Positions 6,713 to 16,400 of a stretch of 64,000 nucleotides of DNA are shown here, in pieces. Source of the DNA: Sulfidibacterium sp964456625. Its GTDB lineage: Bacteria; Bacteroidota; Bacteroidia; Bacteroidales; F082. Position 1 is the first letter of the stretch. Each line of letters opens with the position of its first letter. Location: positions 29,333 through 93,332 of the forward strand of contig CAYWBO010000002.1 of the NCBI GenBank assembly GCA_964456625.1. The letters run 5' to 3'. The translations under genes were made by a program, and so were the position numbers. The notes beneath the pieces are model-generated. The model was not told where the DNA came from. It ran no database searches and was given only the letters and a program-made list of their open reading frames with translations.

Positions 6713-8362
6713 ATGATAAAAGAAAATTTAGTGGCGTATTTCAATGCGGCTATCAAAGAAAACTATGAAAAACCGTCATTGTCGGATTATGGTGGCAGGA
6801 CGCTGACTTACAAGGAAGTGGGGGAGGCCATCCTGAAATTTCACATCACTTTTGAAAAAACGGGGATCAAACGGGGGGACAAGATTGCGCTGATCGGAAA
6901 AAATTCCGCACACTGGGGCGTGGCTTTTCTGTCGATCGTTACGTATGGCGCGGTGGCTGTTCCTATCCTGCCTGACTTTCTCCCGAAAGATGTACATTAC
7001 ATTGTGAATCATTCTGAGTCGAAAGCATTGTTCAGCGCTTCTTCGATCTGGGCTAAGCTCGATATCGAACAAATGATGGACCTTCAGTATGTTTATGGTC
7101 TGGAAGAGCTGATGCCTGTCTTTTCGAAAATTGACCATCTGGATGAGATCATTCATTCTCTGAACGGTTCTCTGAAGGAAAAATTCCCGAAAGGGCTGAA
7201 CGGAAAAACCTTCGAACTCCCTAAAGTCGAGAATTCGGAGCTTGCAGAGATCAGTTATACTTCTGGTACTACCGGTTATTCTAAGGGTGTAATGCTGTTA
7301 CACAACAGCCTGGCCGCCAATGTGCGCTTTGCGCAAAACCACATGCCGCTGCAATCCGGGGATAAGATCGTTTCATTTCTGCCCTTGGCGCATTCTTACG
7401 GGCTGGCATTTGAGTTCCTGTTCCCGTTTTCGCTGGGATGCCATATCACTTTCCTGACCAAAACGCCGACGCCGGCCATCATTACCAGCGCTTTCCAGGA
7501 AGTAAAACCGCGGTTGATCCTGTCGGTACCGCTGGTAATTGAAAAGATCTATAAGAAGAGGATACTTCCTCAGATACGGAAAGCACCCATTAACTGGATG
7601 TTAAAAACGCCGGGGCTGAACAAACTGATATTTAAAAAAGTTCTCGCAGGCGTAGGCGAAGGTTTTGGGGGCAATTTTGTAGAAGTTGTCGTTGGCGGTG
7701 CCGCTTTAAGCGAAGAAATCGAGTCTTTCTTCCGAAAAATCGGCTTTCCGATCACGGTGGGTTACGGGATGACCGAATGCGGCCCTTTGATTTCCTATGC
7801 TGCTTCTGCTGAAGCCAAGTTGGGCTCTTGCGGCAAACCGGTAGACAGCCTGGAAGTGAAAATCGATTCGCACGACCCGCAAAACGAAGTAGGAGAGATC
7901 ATGATGCGCGGCGAAAATGTGATGGTCGGGTATTATAAGAACAAGGAAGCTACGGAACTGGCCATCGACAAAGAAGGATGGCTGCATTCCGGTGATCTGG
8001 GCCTCATCGACAAAGACGGTTTCATTTTTATCAAAGGCCGCAGCAAAAGCATGATCCTCGGGCCTTCCGGACAAAATATCTATCCCGAAGAAATCGAATC
8101 GGTGATCAACAACAGGGCCTGTGTGGCAGAATCACTGGTGGTGAAAAGAGAAGAAAAGCTGGTGGCGCTGATCTTTCCCGATGAAGAGGTGGTAAAAGCC
8201 ATGGACCTGACGAAAGAAGCACTGGCGCAGAAACTGGAAGATTACCGGAAAGAACTGAACAAGCATTTTCCCTCTTTTATGGCGGTTACGAAAATGGTGC
8301 TTCACCCGGAACCTTTTGAAAAAACGCCCAAACAAAGCATTAAAAGGTTTTTATATGAGTAG
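6713..8362 (+). CDS. AMP-dependent synthetase/ligase, probable long-chain acyl-CoA synthetase
   Basis: This 549-residue ANL-superfamily enzyme activates a carboxylic acid as acyl-AMP and transfers it to CoA. The P-loop YTSGTTGYSKGVML (about 182-195), the A5 motif GYGMTECGPLIS, the A7 motif HSGDLG and the A8 hinge IKGRSKSMI are all present, as is the C-terminal lysine region TPKQSIKRFLYE. The layout resembles FadD15-type long-chain ligases found across Bacteroidota, although some members act on other acids. Its own promoter is at 6667. The AddB-like gene follows 62 bases later on the same strand and may be read through. Confidence 0.87.
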   Translation: MIKENLVAYFNAAIKENYEKPSLSDYGGRTLTYKEVGEAILKFHITFEKTGIKRGDKIALIGKNSAHWGVAFLSIVTYGAVAVPILPDFLPKDVHYIVNHSESKALFSASSIWAKLDIEQMMDLQYVYGLEELMPVFSKIDHLDEIIHSLNGSLKEKFPKGLNGKTFELPKVENSELAEISYTSGTTGYSKGVMLLHNSLAANVRFAQNHMPLQSGDKIVSFLPLAHSYGLAFEFLFPFSLGCHITFLTKTPTPAIITSAFQEVKPRLILSVPLVIEKIYKKRILPQIRKAPINWMLKTPGLNKLIFKKVLAGVGEGFGGNFVEVVVGGAALSEEIESFFRKIGFPITVGYGMTECGPLISYAASAEAKLGSCGKPVDSLEVKIDSHDPQNEVGEIMMRGENVMVGYYKNKEATELAIDKEGWLHSGDLGLIDKDGFIFIKGRSKSMILGPSGQNIYPEEIESVINNRACVAESLVVKREEKLVALIFPDEEVVKAMDLTKEALAQKLEDYRKELNKHFPSFMAVTKMVLHPEPFEKTPKQSIKRFLYE

Positions 8363-8408
8363 ATGTCAAAGTGTTGAAAATCAAAAAGTGCTGACCCTTT
8401 CTCCGTTG

Positions 8409-8414
8409 AGGAGG
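8409..8414 (+). promoter_or_regulatory. Canonical Shine-Dalgarno sequence before the AddB-like gene
   Basis: AGGAGG, within GAGGAGGT, lies 10 bases before the ATG at 8425. It is a perfect anti-SD match in a genome where most starts lack one, and it fixes this start. Confidence 0.7.
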
Positions 8415-8424
8415 TAATAATTTT

Positions 8425-11244
8425 ATGCAGGACCAGGTTAAATTTCTTCAAAAGGTTGCGGACTTTCTGGTTCGTGATACTGTTTCGGATTTATCAAAAA
8501 CCGTGGTGGTGTTTCCTAACCATCGTTCGGGGACCTTTCTCAAAAAATATCTGATGGACATGTTGCCGGGAGATTCCTGGTTACCTGAGATCTTGACCAT
8601 CGATGATCTGATGTTGCGTTTGTCCGGCATGACGACGGCAGATGCGCTGGTGGTGGACTTTGAATTGTACAAGATCCATCAGCAGATTGAAGGTGAAAAT
8701 GCCAGACCGCTGGAAGATTTTTTAAGCTGGGCCCCTTTGATGCTCAACGATTTCAGTGATATCGACTATTATCTGACGGATGCCCAAACCCTTTTCAGCG
8801 AACTCACCGACATTAAAGCACTGGAGCGCTGGAATCTGGGTGAAAAACCGTTGACCGAAATCCAGAAAAACTATCTGAAATTTTTCCAGTCACTCATTGT
8901 TTATTATTCCGGGTTAAAAAGCGCCTTAATGGAGAAAAATATGGCGTACAAGGCCATGGCGTACCGTTATGTTGCAGAGCATTACGAAGAAGATATCAAA
9001 AGCAAAATAGGATGGGAGCATTTTGTTTTTGCCGGTTTTAATGCTTTGACCGAATCGGAAAAAAAGATGATGGTTTCGTTGAAGAACGATTATCGTTTTG
9101 ATTATCTGATCGATGCCGATGCGTTTTATTTCGAAAACCACCGGCAGCATCATGAAGCTTCCACTTTCATCCGACAGGCACTTAAAACACTGAAAGTCAC
9201 GGAACCAGAATGGGTGGAGGACAGACTGGCTAACGATTCGAAGGTTATTGAAGTGGTGGGTGTTCCGAAATACATGGGTCAGGTCGGCTTTGCGGCACAG
9301 ACCTTGCAAAAATGGTTTTCCACGGAAAATTATGATCCCACCAACACGCTGATTGTGCTTGCTGAGGAAGATCTGTTGATCCCGCTTTTAAATGCGGTTC
9401 CTGTGAAAACCGGCAGTGGAACCGCACTGCAATACAACGTGAGCCTGGGTTACCCGGTGAAGGACGGGCCTTTTGCCCAATTTGTGCTTTCCTGGCTTGA
9501 AATGCTCATTTTACGGGATGAAGACGCAAGGTCCAGAATTCCGCTTTCTTCTCTGCTGACCTTGTTTAAAAGTCCGATCATGGAGCTGCTGGGACGTAAA
9601 GACGATGTAATCCCGTTGTTAAAAGGAATTACAAGTTTTTATGTTGAGGCGGGAACGTTGTTGCAAATGCCTTTTACCGAAGAAACCAAAGTACTTTTTC
9701 AACTCCTGTTCGGAAAGCTGACAAAACCCGACGGGTTTTTATTTCATTTAGGAACTTTCCTTCAACAACTACAAACTGTTCCCGAATTCCAGGAGAAGAC
9801 CAACGCCTTGCTGAATTTTCAACTGGTACTTATTTTCAGGCTCACCAAAGTGCTTCAGGTAATGCTGGAAAGACAAACCGGGGTTTTGAATTTTAAATCT
9901 CTGCAAAAGATGATGGTTCAGGTACTGAACCGTCAGGAGGTCAGTCTGAAGGGTGAACCGCTCACCGGCGTTCAGATCATGGGAATGCTCGAAACCAGGA
10001 GCCTCGACTTTGAGAATGTCATTATCCTGAGCGCCAACGAAGGGATTCTGCCCAAAACCGGATTCTCGGATTCTTTTATTCCTTTTGACCTGAGAAAAAG
10101 CCACGGACTTCCGCTTCCTACTATTAAATCTGCAATTTTTTCCTACCATTTTTTCCGGCTGCTGCAGCGCGCCAGGCATGTGGTTTATTTATATAATTCA
10201 GAGCCGGATGTCCTTGGAAACGGGGAACCCAGCCGATTTATCCGGCAGGTGGAACATGAACTCGTTGGGAAGAACGCTAATCTTGTTTTTAAAAAGGAGT
10301 TGGTGAATACGCCTTTGCGGGATACCGACATGCAAACCGAGGTAAAAATTGAAAAGACGAGCGAAGTGCTTTCGAAGATGGAAGATCTGGCAGAGAGCGG
10401 CATTTCGCCTTCGGCACTGAACGCCTTCATTAAATGTACGTTGCAGTTTTATCTGAAATATGTATTGAAAATTGAAATCCCCGATCAGGTGGAGGCCTCC
10501 GTACAGTCAGATACGTTCGGAAGTGTGGTGCACGGGGTGCTGGAAACACTATACAAGCCCTTCACAGGGCAAAAGATCCATACGGAACTTCTTGAAAAAG
10601 AGCTTCTGAATCTCGATGCTTTGCTGAAAGAAAACTTCGACAGGCATTACGGAGTTCATGACATGAGTTACGGTAAAAACCTCCTGATTTTTGAGGTTGC
10701 CAAAGCGTACATCGAACGTTTCATCAAAAACGACCTTGCCTACCTGAAAACGACGGAACGTCAGTTGGACGGCGTGGAAATGAAGCTTAAAGCTCCTTTT
10801 GCCTATTCCGGCGGACAGGTGTACATCAAAGGCATAATCGACAGGATAGACAGGATTCCCGGCGAATCCGGCGTTAGGATCATCGATTACAAAACGGGAA
10901 CGGTTAATGAATATGATCTAAAGATCAAAGACTGGGATGCATTGATCAGGGATGAAAAGTATTCCAAAGCCTTTCAGGTACTGACTTACGCCTGGCTTTA
11001 TCTTGCCAAAAACCCGGCCGTTAGCCCGGTGAAAGGAACTTTGATCAGCATGAAATCCGCATCCGGGAAGCCTGTAGAAGTCTCATTTTCAGAGGATCAG
11101 GAAATGGATCAGGCGCTTCAGGAATTTGAAACGCAGTTGGGGCTTTTGTTGAAAGAGATGTTTGATGTGTCGAGACCTTTCGTGCAAACGGAGGACCCGG
11201 AGCGGTGCGCTTACTGTGATTTTAAAAACCTGTGCAATCGGTAA
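8425..11244 (+). CDS. PD-(D/E)XK nuclease family protein, AddB-like
   Basis: This 939-residue protein resembles AddB, the subunit of the AddAB helicase-nuclease that processes double-strand breaks. The N-terminal region contains a degenerate helicase fold (VVFPNHRSGTFLKKYL instead of a Walker A). The middle contains RSLDFENVIILSANEG, like helicase motif V/VI of the UvrD group. The C-terminal RecB-type nuclease has GIIDRIDRI and IIDYKTG (D821, K823). Four cysteines, C671 and C928/C931/C937 (C-x2-C-x5-C), match the [4Fe-4S] cluster of AddB and Cas4. No AddA helicase gene is beside it, which is unusual. A perfect Shine-Dalgarno precedes the start. Confidence 0.85.
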   Translation: MQDQVKFLQKVADFLVRDTVSDLSKTVVVFPNHRSGTFLKKYLMDMLPGDSWLPEILTIDDLMLRLSGMTTADALVVDFELYKIHQQIEGENARPLEDFLSWAPLMLNDFSDIDYYLTDAQTLFSELTDIKALERWNLGEKPLTEIQKNYLKFFQSLIVYYSGLKSALMEKNMAYKAMAYRYVAEHYEEDIKSKIGWEHFVFAGFNALTESEKKMMVSLKNDYRFDYLIDADAFYFENHRQHHEASTFIRQALKTLKVTEPEWVEDRLANDSKVIEVVGVPKYMGQVGFAAQTLQKWFSTENYDPTNTLIVLAEEDLLIPLLNAVPVKTGSGTALQYNVSLGYPVKDGPFAQFVLSWLEMLILRDEDARSRIPLSSLLTLFKSPIMELLGRKDDVIPLLKGITSFYVEAGTLLQMPFTEETKVLFQLLFGKLTKPDGFLFHLGTFLQQLQTVPEFQEKTNALLNFQLVLIFRLTKVLQVMLERQTGVLNFKSLQKMMVQVLNRQEVSLKGEPLTGVQIMGMLETRSLDFENVIILSANEGILPKTGFSDSFIPFDLRKSHGLPLPTIKSAIFSYHFFRLLQRARHVVYLYNSEPDVLGNGEPSRFIRQVEHELVGKNANLVFKKELVNTPLRDTDMQTEVKIEKTSEVLSKMEDLAESGISPSALNAFIKCTLQFYLKYVLKIEIPDQVEASVQSDTFGSVVHGVLETLYKPFTGQKIHTELLEKELLNLDALLKENFDRHYGVHDMSYGKNLLIFEVAKAYIERFIKNDLAYLKTTERQLDGVEMKLKAPFAYSGGQVYIKGIIDRIDRIPGESGVRIIDYKTGTVNEYDLKIKDWDALIRDEKYSKAFQVLTYAWLYLAKNPAVSPVKGTLISMKSASGKPVEVSFSEDQEMDQALQEFETQLGLLLKEMFDVSRPFVQTEDPERCAYCDFKNLCNR

Positions 11245-11343
11245 CGGATCGGAATTGAAAAACAGGGCCCCGGTGTTTTACCAAAGGCAACACGTTTGGG
11301 CAACTCCCGGTGAAATTAAGCAGGTTTAATGAGAAAATTATTT

Positions 11344-11351
11344 TACTTTTG
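11344..11351 (+). promoter_or_regulatory. Putative -7 promoter box for the kinase/CheR/CheB operon
   Basis: TACTTTTG, 46 bases before the first kinase gene. It is the only candidate in the operon, since later genes are separated by at most 21 bases. Confidence 0.6.
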
Positions 11352-11397
11352 CTTTGTTGGTAACTAAATTGACTTCGTAAAAATTAATTCCCGCGAT

Positions 11398-13443
11398 ATG
11401 GTGGATAGAAAATACAACATCCTTCTTGTTGATGACAGACCGGAAAACCTTCTTACGCTCGAAGGGATTCTGGATAGTCCTGAATTTAATCTGGTTAAGG
11501 CCTCATCAGGAAACGAGGCATTAGGGCTTCTTCTGGAATACAATTTTGCCATTGCACTGATCGACGTGCAGATGCCCGGTATGGATGGTTTTGAGACTGC
11601 TGAAATTATGAGAAGCAGCGAGCGTACCAAACATATCCCTATTATTTTTATTACGGCCATTAACAAGCAAAGAAAGCATATCTTCCAGGGGTACGAATCG
11701 GGAGCGGTGGATTATTTATACAAACCGTTGGATCTGGAGATACTGAAAAGTAAGATATCGGCATTTATTGAGTTTTTCAAATACCGGGAAGCGCTGGAAG
11801 AAACAACACAAAAGCTTCAGAATACCATCGAGCAGCTGAATCTGGCTAAAACCGAAGCTGAAGACGCCAACCAGGCCAAGAGCGCTTTTCTGGCGTCCAT
11901 GAGTCACGAGATCCGGTCCCCGCTCAACGGGATCATCGGAATTGCAGAGTTAGGTCTGCTTGATAAAGACATCGATCCGCTGCAGGCGGAACGTTATCTT
12001 GATATCAAGAATTCCGGTCAGAACCTGCTGGAAATCATCAACGACATCCTGGACATTTCGAAGATCGAAGCTGGAAAGCTGGAGCTGGAAGAAATTGAGT
12101 TTAGTGTACGTGATGTGGTCGAGAAGGTCTTTAAAATTACCATGGTTCATGTGAAGGACAAAGACGTGGAACTGGTGGTGGATCTGGATCCGGACATTCC
12201 CGATATTATCATCGGTGACCCGCTACGGTTGCGCCAGGTGCTGACCAACCTGCTCAGCAATGCAGCCAAGTTCACAAAAAAGGGCCACATCAAATTAAGA
12301 GTGGAAACCCTGGATCTGGTGGAAGAGCAGCTCAGGGTTCTTTTCGCTGTCGAAGATACCGGTATCGGGATCCCCAAGGAAAAACAAAAATCTTTGTTCC
12401 AGCAATATGTTCAGGTGGATTCATCGGTGGCACGGCAACATGGCGGAACCGGGCTGGGACTCAACATCGCGCGAAAACTGGTAAGCCTCATGGGTGGTGA
12501 TATTACGCTGGAAAGCGAAGAGAACAAGGGAAGCAAATTCTCGTTTGCCCTGAACCTGATTACCGGTGAACAAGTTACCGAACTGAAAGATATTAATGTA
12601 GCTGCAAAGTACAAGGGCAAAAAAGTACTTCTTGCAGATGATTATAGGGAAAGCAGGGCCAGCTTCATGAAGCTCATGGAGTACTGGGGATTTGATGTCC
12701 GTCTGGCTGAAAAGATGGATGAAGCCTGTAAACTGGCTAAAAAGGAAGAATATGACATTATTTTTATTGATTTTACCATCGACAACAAAGAACCCGAGGA
12801 AATTATCTCACGACTGGCAGAATCCGGTATTAAGAGTGAGATCGTCTTTCTGACGTCTTCCAAATCAAGTATCGAGATCGATCGCATCAAGAAATCTGGA
12901 CAGTACAATTTCCTGGTGAAGCCCATCATGCAGATCGATCTGAAGAATTTCCTGGAAGGGAAGACATCGGAAGCCCTTGTAAAAGAGGAAATTGAAAAAG
13001 TATTCCACAGCAAACAGATCAGTACGGATACAACTACCAAGCAGATCACCATCCCGTTTGCCAGCTCCAAGGAAATTCTGATTGCAGAAGACCAGCTCAT
13101 CAACCGCAAGGTGGTAACGCAATTCCTGCAAAAGAAAGGCTGGCAGGTGCATGCCGTTGAAAACGGGAAGGAAGCTTTTGAAATGGTGAAAAAAGACCCG
13201 CTCCGCTTTTTCATGATCCTGATGGATGTGCAGATGCCCATCATGGACGGATTTACGGCTACGGTGAACATTAGGGAATTTGAAAAAAGCAGTAAAAGTC
13301 ATGTGCCCATTATTGCCATGACGGCGCTGGCCATGAAAGGGGACAAGGAAAAATGCATCGCCGCCGGCATGGACGATTACCTTACAAAACCCATCAATCC
13401 GGAGGATTTGTACGAAATTGCAGAGAAATATCAGCAAGACTAG
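11398..13443 (+). CDS. Hybrid histidine kinase, REC-HisKA-HATPase-REC-REC
   Basis: This 681-residue cytosolic kinase has no membrane segment. An N-terminal receiver (1-120, phospho-acceptor D56 in LIDVQMPGMDG) leads through a short coiled coil to HisKA, with H170 in ASMSHEIRSPLNG. The HATPase follows with VEDTGIGIP and GTGLGLNIARKL. A second receiver (about 405-520) keeps D458 but is divergent. The third (about 555-675) has D610 in MDVQMPIMDG. The receiver at the front suggests that it takes phosphate or a signal from another kinase, plausibly the large sensor kinase whose gene starts 21 bases downstream. It is the first gene of a four-gene operon with cheR and cheB homologues. Confidence 0.92.
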   Translation: MVDRKYNILLVDDRPENLLTLEGILDSPEFNLVKASSGNEALGLLLEYNFAIALIDVQMPGMDGFETAEIMRSSERTKHIPIIFITAINKQRKHIFQGYESGAVDYLYKPLDLEILKSKISAFIEFFKYREALEETTQKLQNTIEQLNLAKTEAEDANQAKSAFLASMSHEIRSPLNGIIGIAELGLLDKDIDPLQAERYLDIKNSGQNLLEIINDILDISKIEAGKLELEEIEFSVRDVVEKVFKITMVHVKDKDVELVVDLDPDIPDIIIGDPLRLRQVLTNLLSNAAKFTKKGHIKLRVETLDLVEEQLRVLFAVEDTGIGIPKEKQKSLFQQYVQVDSSVARQHGGTGLGLNIARKLVSLMGGDITLESEENKGSKFSFALNLITGEQVTELKDINVAAKYKGKKVLLADDYRESRASFMKLMEYWGFDVRLAEKMDEACKLAKKEEYDIIFIDFTIDNKEPEEIISRLAESGIKSEIVFLTSSKSSIEIDRIKKSGQYNFLVKPIMQIDLKNFLEGKTSEALVKEEIEKVFHSKQISTDTTTKQITIPFASSKEILIAEDQLINRKVVTQFLQKKGWQVHAVENGKEAFEMVKKDPLRFFMILMDVQMPIMDGFTATVNIREFEKSSKSHVPIIAMTALAMKGDKEKCIAAGMDDYLTKPINPEDLYEIAEKYQQD

Positions 13444-13464
13444 TTATCAGCTAATTTTCAGGCT

Positions 13465-16400
13465 ATGAAAGAGACCGACAAGAAGGATTTTATTGACTAT
13501 AACGAAGCCAATCAATGGGAACGGTTAAAATATTCCCTCAGGACGTGGCGTAACATTGGCGTAGGAAAATCATTGTTTATATGGTTCCTCGCCATTTCTT
13601 TTTTTCCGCTGGCCGTAGTGAGTTTTATCAACTTCCTGAATGCCTACCAAGGACTGACCATCGTCGCTATTAAATCGCTGAATTCTTCATCACAGCTGCG
13701 GCTGAAATATATTTACACCTTTTTCGATGATGCCAGTGACTATCTGAGCATCAATTCCACATCCCAACAGAAAGAGAAACAGTTCATCAAGCTTGCCGAT
13801 GCCTATCATCTGAGCAAGATGAGTCCTGAAAAGTTTGTGCAATCCGGGGAATGGAAAAAGATCACCAAATCTATAAAGGAAGAAATTGAACCTTCACTGA
13901 AGCTACAGAGATTTTACGACCTGATCTTTATGGATCCTCATGGCGATATCCTCTTCAGAACAAAGCCTGATAACGATCTGGGAGAGAATGTGTTTCAGGG
14001 GAGGCTGAGCAATACGCTGTTTGCTGCTACGGCACGGAAAAGCATGGAGGAGAACAAGATGCTTTTCTCGGACCTGGCGCATTATGCGCCAAGCCTTGGA
14101 ATCATTTCTGGATTTTTTACGATCCCGGTCTGGAGCGATAATCATATCATCGGTATCATGGCCCTGCAGATATCGGTCAGCAGCATCAACAATATGATCC
14201 AGCAAGAAGCGGGCTATGGGAAAACAGGTGAAGCCTTTTTGATCGGGAGTGACATGTTGCTGCGCTCCTCCACCCGTTTCGGTAGTGAAAAAGATATTTT
14301 AAAAGATAAGATTGTCAACAAGAAGACCCAGGACTGGGTTGACTATTTGCAGCATCGTGATGACAAGGCCTACCTGAAAGCCAATGAGCTGGACGAAGAA
14401 AAGGTGACCACTTACGATGCCAACGGAAAAGGCAATTACGTGCTGGGGATTTACCGGAATCTTACCAAAATTGAAAAATACGGCATCCACTGGGCGCTGA
14501 TTGAACAAATTTCTCATTCCGAAGCTTTTGCTTACGCACGGAAGTTATCGAAGATGGTGAAGATCAGTTTCCTGATCACCATACTGGTGGTGATCTTTAT
14601 TTCCATCCTGGTCACCCGGTGGTTCGTGAACCCCATCAAACAGCTCTCCTCATGGGGGAAGAAAATTTCTTCAGGGCACCTGATAGAAAAAGATGTTAAA
14701 GCCCCGCAGAATGAAATCGGTGAGATGAAAGATACTTTCAACAAACTGGTGAATGTTTTGATCAGCTACGCAGATGTGGCGAAACTCGTAGCAAAAGGAG
14801 ATTTTTCTGAAACCGTTCAGGAGAGAAGCGACGAAGATGTCCTTGCAAAGTCTATCAACCAGATGGTGGAAAGTTTCAGGTCAGTGGTGGACCAGGCCGA
14901 CCGGATTGCGGAAGGCGATTTCAACACCATGATCAAACCGCGCAGCGACAGTGATGCACTGGGGAAGGCTCTTTATAAGATGACGGAAACGCTGCGGAAG
15001 AATGCTGAAAAATTCCGGAACGAAGACTGGGTCAAGACAGGTTTGAATGAACTGGACGGTGTGTTGAAAGGTAAAAGTGACGTCCGGGAACTCAGCAATG
15101 CCATCATTTCTTTCTTCTCTGATTATCTGGGTGCCCAGGTAGGACTGATTTATCTGTACAATGAAGAAGAAGATGTGCTGAAACTCTCTGCCACCTATGC
15201 CATTCCGTCCGATAAGGAAAATATCCTGCCGGATTGTAAACCTGGCGAAGGCATGGTCGGGCAGGTTTTCGTGGATGGCAAAAGAATTGTTATCAGTCAC
15301 AAAGATGCCAAGTTGCCTTTGGTGGATCTGGGTCTTGGGAAGAAAGTGCCTCAGGAACTGGCGATTGTTCCCTTCTCTTTCGAGAATCAGGTGGTGGGCG
15401 TGATGGAAATCGGATCCGTCAACGCCTTTACGTCGTTGCAACTGCAGTTTATCGACCTGGCAGTTCAGGATCTGGCACTGGCCATTATCACGCTGAATTC
15501 TCATGTTAAAATGAGAGAACTGCTGGCGCAGACACAGGAGCAGGCCAAGATTCTGGAAGTGCAGCAGGAAGAATTGCGCCAGACCAATGAGGAGCTACAG
15601 GAGCAGACCGAAGCGTTGAAACATTCGGAGGAAAATCTCCAGACGCAGCAGGAAGAGCTCAAAGTCACCAACGAAGAACTGGAGGAAAGGACCAAGGCAC
15701 TGGAAATCCAGCGGGATGCCATCAAAAAGAAAAATATCGAGATTGAAGAAGCACGGAAGGAAATCGAGAAGAAAGCAGCCGATCTGGAGCAGGCCAGCCG
15801 TTACAAATCCGAGTTTCTAGCCAACATGTCGCATGAACTGCGCACCCCGTTGAACAGCATCATCGTACTTTCGCAGCTGCTGGATGAAAATAAGAACAAA
15901 CACCTAAGTGAAAAAGAGCAGGAATTTGCACGGACCATCAACTCTTCGGGCGTCGACCTGCTGAATCTGATCAACGATATTCTCGACCTATCCAAGGTAG
16001 AAGCCGGTAAGATAGAGCTCAACATCGAGCCGATGTATTTGCAGGATATTGCCGAATATGTTGAAAACAACTTCGGACCGGTATTGGAAAGAAAAGGTCT
16101 CAAGCTGATCAAAGAAATTACAAAAGAAGCTCCGGAATATATTGAGACGGATATTCAACGGGTACAACAGGTAATTAAGAACCTTATTTCCAACGCTATC
16201 AAATTTACGGAAGAGGGAAATATCACCTTCAAGGTAGGCGTCGAGAAAGATGCTGCCATGATCTCGAAACTGGGACTTCAAGCCGCTGAGCTGGTTACGA
16301 TGACCGTTTCAGATACCGGGATTGGTATCCCGAAAGAGCAACAGCAATTGATCTTCGAAGCCTTCAATCAGGCTGATGGGACCACTAGCCGGAAGTACGG

